A DNA stretch of 7,210 nt from Burkholderiales bacterium. Lineage in GTDB: Bacteria > Pseudomonadota > Gammaproteobacteria > Burkholderiales > Burkholderiaceae. Position numbers and translations under genes: made by a program. Within the stretch, counting starts at the first letter, position 1. Every line of letters begins with the position of its first letter. Location of the stretch: contig CANBUA010000247.1 in assembly GCA_947372535.1 (NCBI GenBank), positions 1 to 7,210 of the forward strand, read 5' to 3'. Shown here piece by piece: positions 1 through 5,754 of this stretch. Below the pieces are notes generated by a model. That model made no database searches and was not told the DNA's origin. It worked only from the letters and a program-made list of their open reading frames with translations.

Positions 1-572
1 TAGCGCTGCACCTTCTGGAACGACACAGACTTGTTCCAGATCAGCGGCATGGCCACGTCGCCCGTGCCGCAGGCGTATTGCGGCAGGTAGCGCCATTCGG
101 CGTCCCACTCGGGGTGCGCTCGCGCAGGGTTGTTCCACTCCATGATCAGCGCTTCGTAGCCGGCTTCGCGGTACAGGGGCACCAGCCCCGCCGCGTAAGC
201 CTGCTCGTTGACCAGGGCGATCCTGGGGCGCAAACCCAGCAGCTGTTCGTAGCGCTGCATGCCCACCCGCAGGTTGGCCGCGTTGACCTCGGCGGGCACC
301 AGAGGACCGATCACCTGGGCGTAGCCGCAGCCGATGAATTCGCAAGGGCCGTTGGTGACCAGGTCACGCAGTTCGGCCAGCCAGGCGGGGTCAATTTCGG
401 CAATGGTCTCCAGTGTCCACGCCGACACCTCGATGCCAAAGGGCAGCTGGCGTGCGCGCGCCAGGCGCAGCAAGGGCCAGTAGCAACGCTCGATGACGTC
501 CTTGCGCTGGGCCACTTCAATGGCCGAGTAAGCCAGGTTGAGGTGGAAGAAGGAGAAGAGCTTCAGTTTCAT
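1..572 (-). CDS. GH57-like glycoside hydrolase/deacetylase-fold protein, N-terminal part
   Basis: The first 190 residues of a protein that runs off the low edge of the window with no stop in it. Translating the minus strand from the ATG at 572 gives an open frame beginning MKLKLFSFFHLNLAYSAIE. Further conserved-looking blocks are FGIEVSAWTLETI (45-57), EFIGCGYAQVIGPLVP (78-93), ALVNEQAYAAGL (119-130), IMEWNNP (143-149) and MPLIWNKSVSFQKVQR (175-190). I recognise this as the N-terminal (beta/alpha)7-barrel type shared by glycoside hydrolase family 57 and polysaccharide-deacetylase-like proteins. Glu123 in VNEQAY is a possible catalytic acid. The start overlaps the stop of the PseG-like gene by 4 bases (ATGA). 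No signal peptide is seen, so it should be cytoplasmic. It probably acts on, or transfers from, a glycan or lipid-linked sugar of this pathway; hydrolase, glucanotransferase or deacetylase activity cannot be chosen from this fragment. Confidence 0.8.
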   Translation of the reverse strand, partial: MKLKLFSFFHLNLAYSAIEVAQRKDVIERCYWPLLRLARARQLPFGIEVSAWTLETIAEIDPAWLAELRDLVTNGPCEFIGCGYAQVIGPLVPAEVNAANLRVGMQRYEQLLGLRPRIALVNEQAYAAGLVPLYREAGYEALIMEWNNPARAHPEWDAEWRYLPQYACGTGDVAMPLIWNKSVSFQKVQR

Positions 573-1555
573 GGCTTGAGTTTCAGAATTTCAGCGCACA
601 GGCGGGTTGCACCCGGCGTGCTCAGCAAGGCGCGCGATTGACGCGACAACTGCCTGGCCAAGGTGTCGTCGCGCATCAAGCCGAGCAAGAGGTGGCTGGC
701 CTCGGTCTCGTCACATGCAACCAGGGCAGCGCCAGATTGGGCAACGCCCTCCAGCTCCCGGTTGTCTTTGGCGCCGTAGGGCGAAAAAACCACCGTCGGA
801 ATGCCCAGGTACATCAACTCGAAAAAACTGACGCCAAACACGGTCACCGCGTAGTCGCACGCTTGCATCAACGGCCCAAGGCCGGTCGGTGCGACATGTT
901 CGTGGATGTCGATGCGAGGCGCGTCAGGCAGGCTGGGTGGTGCGGCAAAGGGGCCTGTGACCCAATGCAGCTCCGTGTCGGGCGGCAAGGTGTCGTCGAG
1001 CAAACGGGGCCAGGTCTTGCCCAAGGAGGTGGCATCGCTACCGCCTGTCAAGGCCAGCACACGCCGGCCAGGCTGCCAGTCTCTTGGCGCCTCTTGGACG
1101 TTGAGCAAAAAACAATCCCAACCCATCACAATGGGCGCGCCATCGGGCATGTCCTGCGCAAGCGCCAGGTAGAAAGAAGGTGTGAAGATCAGGTCCAGCT
1201 TGGGCCTGTATTGAAGCAGCCCATCCACGGCCACCAAGGCGCAGCCACTGGCCCGAAGTCCGTCCAACAAGTCACCAAAATCCGGCGGGACCTTTTTTGG
1301 CTGCAAGTCGAACACCAGGACATCCAGGGGACCTTGGGCCTGCCACGCCCGGACATGGGCCGACAGATTCTCATGGTGGCCAATGAACCCGTGAGGCCAT
1401 GTGGCCAGCTCCGCCCAATTCACCTCATCGCCCTGGATCAGCAACTGGACGTCTGCGCCCAACTCGCGTTTCAAGGCCTTGGCGGCCACCAGGCAGCGTG
1501 TCATGTGCCCCAGGCCAACGCCGGCCCCGGCATGGCACACCAACAAGATGTTCAT
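569..1555 (-). CDS. PseG/LegG-type nucleotide-sugar hydrolase or GT-B glycosyltransferase-like protein
   Basis: A 328-residue GT-B-fold protein. Its N-terminus has the glycine-rich loop GVGLGHMTRCLVAAKAL (12-28), which matches the GxGHxxRCLxLA motif of PseG, the UDP-sugar hydrolase of pseudaminic acid synthesis. His17 corresponds in position to the catalytic His of that enzyme. Other PseG-like marks are LTGGSDAT (169-176) and the nucleotide-binding region VFGVSFFELMYLGIPTVV (239-256, Glu246). The NQ pair that usually follows is not recognisable (AKDNRE, 262-267). PseG proteins are about 270-360 residues, so the length fits. It begins 13 bases after the NeuB-like gene without an obvious ribosome binding site and overlaps the next gene by 4 bases (ATGA). 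Next to a NeuB-like gene, release of a nucleotide from the sugar before PEP condensation is the likeliest role. A glycosyltransferase is the alternative. Confidence 0.83.
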   Translation of the reverse strand: MNILLVCHAGAGVGLGHMTRCLVAAKALKRELGADVQLLIQGDEVNWAELATWPHGFIGHHENLSAHVRAWQAQGPLDVLVFDLQPKKVPPDFGDLLDGLRASGCALVAVDGLLQYRPKLDLIFTPSFYLALAQDMPDGAPIVMGWDCFLLNVQEAPRDWQPGRRVLALTGGSDATSLGKTWPRLLDDTLPPDTELHWVTGPFAAPPSLPDAPRIDIHEHVAPTGLGPLMQACDYAVTVFGVSFFELMYLGIPTVVFSPYGAKDNRELEGVAQSGAALVACDETEASHLLLGLMRDDTLARQLSRQSRALLSTPGATRLCAEILKLKP

Positions 1556-1568
1556 GGCCGCTGCCGGC

Positions 1569-2426
1569 CTATTCGGCCATCTTCCGTGCAGCGCGGGTTT
1601 CTTTCAGGGGCCGCAAGCCATCGGAAGGGTCGGCACGCCACGCGCGGTCGGGCAGCTCGGAAGGCACGGGCTCTTTGATGCCGTTGCCATCGGCCTCAAA
1701 GCCTTTCGCCACGTCTTTGATGACCGCACCGATTTGGTCGGGCAGCCAGCAGTGTCCGCCTGAATACTCTTCCCCCTGGCCATCTAGGTCGAGGTGAAAC
1801 TCGATCACCTGGGCACCCCATCGGTGGATGGCACGGTGGATCACGGCTGCCTCTACCGTGTGATCAGACCAGCCCACTTCACAGCCCGTGGCCTGGCGGA
1901 TGGTGTCGATGGCCGCGAGGTTGGCCTCTTTGTGCGGCGTGGGGTAAGCCGACGTGCAATGCAACAAAACGGGGTTGGCGCAACCATGGCGCTTGAGGGT
2001 CTCCACCGCGTGCAAGATCTCCGGCATGGTGGCCATGCCGGTCGAGATGACGATGGGCTTGCCGGTCCTGGCACAGGCGGCCAGCAGGTCATCCCACAGC
2101 AGTTCGTACGACGCGATCTTGTAGAAATCGACGTACGGCTCGAGCTCGGCCACGGCGTCCAGATAGAAGGGCGTGCATGAAAACTGGATGTTCAACTCGC
2201 GGCAGCGCTGCGCCAGCGGCGGCAAAAATTCCAGCGGCAGCTCCCAGTTCTTGCGGCGCGCCACTTCGCTGTCCGGCAAGGCCCCTTTGGCGAACAACTC
2301 GTCGACCCGAAAGAGCTGAAACTTCACTGCCGAACAACCCGCGTCGGCCGAGCGCTGGACAAACGCCAGGCAACGCGTCAGGTCGCGGGCGTGGTTGCTG
2401 GAGACTTCTGAAATGAATTGAATCAT
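1569..2426 (-). CDS. NeuB-like PEP-condensing sugar-acid synthase, short form
   Basis: A 285-residue relative of NeuB, PseI, LegI and SpsE, which condense phosphoenolpyruvate with a 6-carbon sugar to give a 9-carbon keto-deoxy acid. The TIM-barrel motifs run in order: ISEVSSNHARD (5-15), AVKFQLFR (33-40), FYKIASYELL (101-110), ISTGMATMPEI (127-137), LLHCTSAYPTP (154-164), VGWSDHT (184-190) and EFHLDLDGQGEEYSGGHCWLP (209-229, partly family-like). His211 and His225 are candidate metal ligands. The family form EKH is EFH here, and the usual GPDH segment is divergent. Typical NeuB proteins have about 340-360 residues with a C-terminal SAF (antifreeze-like) domain that helps form the active site across the dimer; this one ends near residue 285, after only the linker. 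The ATG at 2426 lies 6 bases after the SDR stop, in the same frame. The family is confident; exact substrate and activity are not. Confidence 0.87.
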   Translation of the reverse strand: MIQFISEVSSNHARDLTRCLAFVQRSADAGCSAVKFQLFRVDELFAKGALPDSEVARRKNWELPLEFLPPLAQRCRELNIQFSCTPFYLDAVAELEPYVDFYKIASYELLWDDLLAACARTGKPIVISTGMATMPEILHAVETLKRHGCANPVLLHCTSAYPTPHKEANLAAIDTIRQATGCEVGWSDHTVEAAVIHRAIHRWGAQVIEFHLDLDGQGEEYSGGHCWLPDQIGAVIKDVAKGFEADGNGIKEPVPSELPDRAWRADPSDGLRPLKETRAARKMAE

Positions 2427-2432
2427 GATCGC

Positions 2433-3212
2433 TCAACCTAAGATGTTGCCGCCACCGGCCAGCCAGCCACCATCGACGTAAAACGACTGCCCTGTGATGT
2501 AAGAGGAGGCGTTGGACGCCAGGAAAACAGAGATGCCAGCCAAGTCGTCAGGCTGTCCGGCCCGGCGCATGGGGATGACGTCCAGAAAGCGCTTGGCCTT
2601 GGCTTCATCCTTGAACACATCCGCCGTCATCGCGGTGTGAAAACGGCCAGGGCCGATGCAGTTCACGGTGACACCATGGGGCGCCAGCTCGACCGCCAGC
2701 GTCTTGGCCAATTGCCGTATGCCACCTCGGCTCGCCGCATAGGCCGCGATGTTGGGGATGCCGATTTCCGAGGTCAGCGATGTGATCATGATGATCCGCC
2801 CTGTCTGGCTGCCCACCATGTGACGCGCCACGGCCTGCGCGCAATAGAACGCGCCGGTCAAGTTGACCTTGATGACCTCGCTCCAACACCCATGGTCAAA
2901 ATCCAGCGCCGGGCTGCGGTGCTGGATGCCCGCAGCGGTCACCAGAATGTCGATGCGGCCATGTTGCTTGATCACGGCCGCGACCATGGCATCGATCTGT
3001 GCATCGTCGGACACGTCCGCGGCGATCGACGTGATGAGCCGCTGAGGGCCACCCAAGACCGCTTCCGCCGCCGCGAGACTGGCCTTGTTGCGCCCCACCA
3101 GAACCACCGACGCACCGGCGTCCAGGTAGGCCCTGGAAATGGCCTGGCCCAGGTCGCCCGCACCTCCGGTCACGATGGCGACCTTGCCCGAGAGTGAAAA
3201 AAGATCACGCAC
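2433..3212 (-). CDS. Short-chain dehydrogenase, gluconate 5-dehydrogenase/KduD-like, with Lys-to-Arg active site
   Basis: A 259-residue SDR with the opening LFSLSGKVAIVTGGAGDLG typical of gluconate 5-dehydrogenase (IdnO) and 2-keto-3-deoxygluconate 5-dehydrogenase (KduD). Landmarks are the cofactor loop TGGAGDLG (15-22), Asn117 (KVNLTG), Ser145 (ITSLTSEIG), Tyr158, and the C-terminal ITGQSFYVDGGWLAGGG. The catalytic YxxxK reads YAASR: position 162 is Arg, codon CGA, two base changes from AAA and three from AAG. In most SDRs this Lys lowers the Tyr pKa and holds the nicotinamide ribose, so activity may be altered or lost. NNAG is also changed, to TAAG (92-95). The start is GTG at 3212, three bases after the TGA of the first SDR and in the same frame, so it is the only start that keeps the fold. 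It sits 6 bases before the NeuB-like gene. A keto-sugar reductase role is inferred. Confidence 0.88.
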   Translation of the reverse strand: MRDLFSLSGKVAIVTGGAGDLGQAISRAYLDAGASVVLVGRNKASLAAAEAVLGGPQRLITSIAADVSDDAQIDAMVAAVIKQHGRIDILVTAAGIQHRSPALDFDHGCWSEVIKVNLTGAFYCAQAVARHMVGSQTGRIIMITSLTSEIGIPNIAAYAASRGGIRQLAKTLAVELAPHGVTVNCIGPGRFHTAMTADVFKDEAKAKRFLDVIPMRRAGQPDDLAGISVFLASNASSYITGQSFYVDGGWLAGGGNILG

Positions 3213-3215
3213 GGT

Positions 3216-4004
3216 TCAGTCCAATTCGGTGTGGTTACCCCACCAGGCGTTTTTGGTCCAACCACCGTCGACCACGATCTGCTGACCATTGATGTGTTTG
3301 GCTTCGTCGGACACCAAGAAGGCGATGGTCGAGCTCACGTCTTGCAACTCGCCGATCTGTACAGCGGGCGTGCGCGACAACATTCCTGCCTTGTTGCGCT
3401 CGTCCTGGCTCAGAAACCACTGCGTGCGCGGCGTCATGATCGGACCGGGCGCCACAGTGTTGACCGTAATGCCGTGGTGTCCCCACTCCACAGCCAACGC
3501 CCGGGACAAGCCTTCGACGCCAGACTTGGCCGTGTTGTAGACGGTCCGGTAGGGGTAAGTGGCCACGTTGTGGAAGCTGGTCAGGTTGACGATGCGGCCG
3601 TGGCCCTGTTGGATCATCGACGGGCCGAACGCGCGGCATGCCAGGAACACACCATCCAGATCGGTCGTCAACAGCGAGCGCCAATCGGCCAGCGTGGTCG
3701 TTTCGAATTTGCCGGAGGCTGCGGCCGCAGCAGCGCAGGTGACCAGGATGTCCACCTTGGTGTGGGCAGACAGGATGGCTTGTGCCGCCTGCGTCAGCGA
3801 TGCCTCGTCGGCCACGTCGCAGGCCTGAAAGCTGGCTCGACCCGAGACGGGTTCAAGCTGGCCAATAGCGGCTTGCAGTTTCTCAGCCGAGCGGCCCAGC
3901 AAAATCACGTGCGCGCCCAAGCCGTGCAGTGCTTTTGCCGCAGCCAGCCCCAGTGCGCCGCCGCCGCCTGTGATGACGGCCGTCCGTCCGGTCAAGTCAA
4001 ACAA
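3216..4004 (-). CDS. Short-chain dehydrogenase/reductase (first of two)
   Basis: A 262-residue classical SDR oxidoreductase, cytoplasmic, expected to use NAD(P)H on a sugar or sugar-acid carbonyl. It has the cofactor loop TGGGGALG (12-19), catalytic Ser143 (LTSFHN), Tyr156 and Lys160 in YNTAK, VNTVAPGPI (181-189) and the C-terminal INGQQIVVDGGW block. The usual NNAG motif is replaced by TC followed by six Ala (89-96), and the helix-4 Asn is Asp115 (TTDLDG), as in some KduD/IdnO-type SDRs. The start is TTG: the preceding in-frame codon is the TAA stop of the cupin gene, so no earlier start exists, and starting later would remove the Rossmann fold. It ends 3 bases before the second SDR. The two SDRs are only distantly similar, so they are not a recent duplication by eye. 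The catalytic machinery looks intact; the substrate is unknown. Confidence 0.9.
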   Translation of the reverse strand: MFDLTGRTAVITGGGGALGLAAAKALHGLGAHVILLGRSAEKLQAAIGQLEPVSGRASFQACDVADEASLTQAAQAILSAHTKVDILVTCAAAAAASGKFETTTLADWRSLLTTDLDGVFLACRAFGPSMIQQGHGRIVNLTSFHNVATYPYRTVYNTAKSGVEGLSRALAVEWGHHGITVNTVAPGPIMTPRTQWFLSQDERNKAGMLSRTPAVQIGELQDVSSTIAFLVSDEAKHINGQQIVVDGGWTKNAWWGNHTELD

Positions 4005-4574
4005 TTAGATCTTCTCCCAAGCTTGCTTCTTGCAAACATAGGCCCACACGTAGTGAACGACCGAACCGGGCTCAGCGACCACGGGGTGGTAACCCATGGG
4101 GATGGTGCCGAAGGTGTGGTCTTCAACAAACCAGGCAGCCTTGACCGGCGAGTTGTCGTGCCAGACGCCTTCACCCACCTGGATGGCGCGCTTTTTGGCG
4201 CCTGAAATCAGGTAGAAAAACACTTCTTCAAAGCCAGGCTCCAGGTTCAGCTCGAAATCGTGCGGCAAGCTGGACCAAGTGCCGATGCCGCGGTGCTTCG
4301 TGATGCCGATTCGCAACTCGGGCGCCGGACCCTTGGGCTTGAGGTAGTGGTAAACATCGCGCTCGGCATTGCCTTCGCCCACAACGATGTGGTGCGCATC
4401 GGCGTTCTTGACGATGGTCTCCACGCCACCGCAGCGGTGAACGACACGGCTGATGTCTTGCCCATCGAGGTAGATTTCCGCCACTTCCTTGTCGGTGGTG
4501 AAGACCAGCTTCGAGTCACCGCCTTCGACTTGGAGGACATCCAGCTTGACCTCGTTCGACCATTTATAAGACAT
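4005..4574 (-). CDS. IolB/KduI-like cupin, putative deoxy-keto-uronate isomerase
   Basis: A 189-residue protein resembling the C-terminal half of 5-deoxy-glucuronate isomerase (IolB) and related KduI. IolB-like signatures are GTWSSLPH (98-105), FEEVFFYL (115-122), IPMGYHPVVAEPG (158-170) and HYVWAYV (174-180). In IolB/KduI a metal held by His and Glu residues interconverts keto and aldehyde forms of deoxy-sugar acids. Candidate ligands here are His105, Glu117 and His163. The family usually has a second His two residues after the first (HxH); here that position is Phe107, so the site is altered. It is shorter than IolB (around 270 residues) because the N-terminal half is reduced. It is followed with no gap by the first SDR, in the same reading frame. 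In this setting it probably isomerises a sugar intermediate and is not part of inositol catabolism, since no other iol genes are present. The fold is confident; the reaction is inferred. Confidence 0.8.
   Translation of the reverse strand: MSYKWSNEVKLDVLQVEGGDSKLVFTTDKEVAEIYLDGQDISRVVHRCGGVETIVKNADAHHIVVGEGNAERDVYHYLKPKGPAPELRIGITKHRGIGTWSSLPHDFELNLEPGFEEVFFYLISGAKKRAIQVGEGVWHDNSPVKAAWFVEDHTFGTIPMGYHPVVAEPGSVVHYVWAYVCKKQAWEKI
4014..4018 (-). promoter_or_regulatory. Ribosome binding site for the TTG-started SDR
   Basis: GGGAG on the minus strand, 9 bases upstream of the TTG at 4004. It lies in the last codons of the cupin gene and is the main support for initiation at a TTG that directly follows the cupin stop codon. 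Confidence 0.5.
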
Positions 4575-5754
4575 GTTTGTTTTCCTTCAGGTTGGACAGT
4601 GAAACTTGGAGTGAACGCTCACGGTTGAAATCAGTGCCCAGTGCAAACTGGCGCCCGACGCAATCCTTGGCATCGGGCGAGATGGTGGCCACGATGGCGG
4701 CATACAGATTGGCATTCTTGAACTCGAAATGGCGGTGCCACAGGGCCAGGTCCAAAGGCTCACCCAAGGCCAGTTGAATGACGCCGCCTTGAAAGTCAGC
4801 GCCGCGCGCAGGCGTGGTGGCCGAGCTGTCCCATCCACCTGACAGGCGTGGCGTCATTTCGATGATCATCGGACCGGCTTCGGTCAACATGATATCGGCC
4901 TTCAGCACATGGCCTCCTGCTTGTTGGCCCATGCCCAGCGCCAGGCCCGCAGCCTTGATCAGCGCATGCACCTGGTCCTTCACCGCCATGGGGTGTTGCG
5001 CTGGGTTGATGTGCCCCACCTCGACGCCCCAGTTGATTTTTTCTTCTCGATAGCCCGACAGCGCAGGGAAGAATTTGAGGTCAGGCGCAAACAGGCGGTC
5101 CACCCAGTTGAGCCAGTACATCTCACCGTTGAACCACACGGTTTCGACCGACAGCTCGGAGATGCAGTCTTGCCGGGGAATGAGCGCTTCCTCCACCAAA
5201 GCGAAACCCGTGGTGCCTGCATCGACAGCCGCCCGGAAAACCGACTCGGTCAGATCGTCCACGGCATTGAGCTTGGCGAACCCTCGGCTGGCAGAGTTGT
5301 CGGTGGCCTTGATCACGCCTTGTCCGCCCAGCTCGGCGAGGAAGGCCTTGGCCTCGTCCAGGGCCTGAACGCACTTGAACTTGGGCTGAGGAATGCCGGC
5401 TTTCGTCAGGATGTCCCGGGTCAGGTTCTTTTGACGGCAGGCCCGTGAGATGTCCGGAGAGATGCCGTGCAAGCCCAGTTGTTTGCTGATGACGGCCACC
5501 GTGTGATGGCAATCGGCTGCCAACGTCACAACGGCCCGGATCTCGTATTTCTCGGCCAGATCGCGGGCAGCCGCCACGTTGCTGTCCACATCGAAGGTGT
5601 CGAACGCCAGGAACTCATGAGCATACGGCGAGCACACGCATTGAGGATTCAGGTCCGTCACGATCAACTGGTACCCGAGCGACACGATGCGTTTGGCGGC
5701 CGACTCTTGCATGGGCCCACCGGCGAACAACCAGATGGCTTGGGGTTTGCTCAT
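4564..5754 (-). CDS. ATP-grasp carboxylate ligase
   Basis: A 396-residue ATP-grasp protein of the carbamoyl-phosphate-synthase-like/PurK type, expected to activate a carboxylate as an acyl phosphate and join it to an amine or thiol. The N-terminal Rossmann-like pre-ATP-grasp domain (about 5-100) contains AGGPMQES and VVTLAADCHH. The ATP-grasp core has GVIKATDNSASRGF (146-159) with Lys149 and the flexible loop, VEEAL (187-191) as the probable adenine hinge, and HVLKADIML (282-290) followed by IIEMTPRLSGG (297-307). The last motif normally reads E-x-N-P-R; here the metal-binding Asn is Thr301 (ACG codon), while Glu299 and Arg303 remain. The start overlaps the methyltransferase stop by 4 bases, and the end overlaps the cupin gene by 11 bases. 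It may attach an amino acid or other acyl group to an amino sugar. The family is clear; the substrate is not. Confidence 0.88.
   Translation of the reverse strand: MSKPQAIWLFAGGPMQESAAKRIVSLGYQLIVTDLNPQCVCSPYAHEFLAFDTFDVDSNVAAARDLAEKYEIRAVVTLAADCHHTVAVISKQLGLHGISPDISRACRQKNLTRDILTKAGIPQPKFKCVQALDEAKAFLAELGGQGVIKATDNSASRGFAKLNAVDDLTESVFRAAVDAGTTGFALVEEALIPRQDCISELSVETVWFNGEMYWLNWVDRLFAPDLKFFPALSGYREEKINWGVEVGHINPAQHPMAVKDQVHALIKAAGLALGMGQQAGGHVLKADIMLTEAGPMIIEMTPRLSGGWDSSATTPARGADFQGGVIQLALGEPLDLALWHRHFEFKNANLYAAIVATISPDAKDCVGRQFALGTDFNRERSLQVSLSNLKENKHVL
4583..4587 (-). promoter_or_regulatory. Ribosome binding site of the cupin gene
   Basis: AAGGA on the minus strand, 8 bases upstream of the ATG at 4574 and inside the end of the ATP-grasp gene. 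It supports this start and therefore the 11-base overlap between the two genes. Confidence 0.6.

Noticed and set aside
78..641. A 187-codon plus-strand open frame at the low edge of the window.
   Set aside because: The minus strand carries a continuous frame from 572 to the edge with strong GH57-like motifs and an ATGA overlap with its upstream neighbour. The plus-strand frame is its shadow.
1556..1568. A possible GGCC-containing hairpin in the 13-base gap between the NeuB-like and PseG-like genes.
   Set aside because: The match is short, has no T-run after it, and lies inside a tightly packed operon. In GC-rich DNA it is expected by chance, so I do not call it a terminator.
638..1678. A 346-codon open frame on the plus strand.
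   Set aside because: It lies opposite the PseG-like gene, which has clear family motifs. The predicted plus-strand protein is rich in Gln, Arg, Gly and His with no recognisable domain, as expected for antisense frames in GC-rich DNA.
3716..3740. A GCN-rich stretch containing a GCGGCCGC palindrome.
   Set aside because: It encodes the Ala run of the first SDR and needs no other explanation; it is not a repeat array or regulatory site.
3231..4205. A 324-codon open frame on the plus strand.
   Set aside because: It lies antisense to the first SDR and the end of the cupin gene, and shows no domain, ribosome binding site or plausible composition. The minus-strand genes have all expected motifs.
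4909..5448. Plus-strand open frames inside the ATP-grasp gene, and similarly at 6153-6719.
   Set aside because: Both are antisense to well-supported genes, and their translations resemble no family I know.
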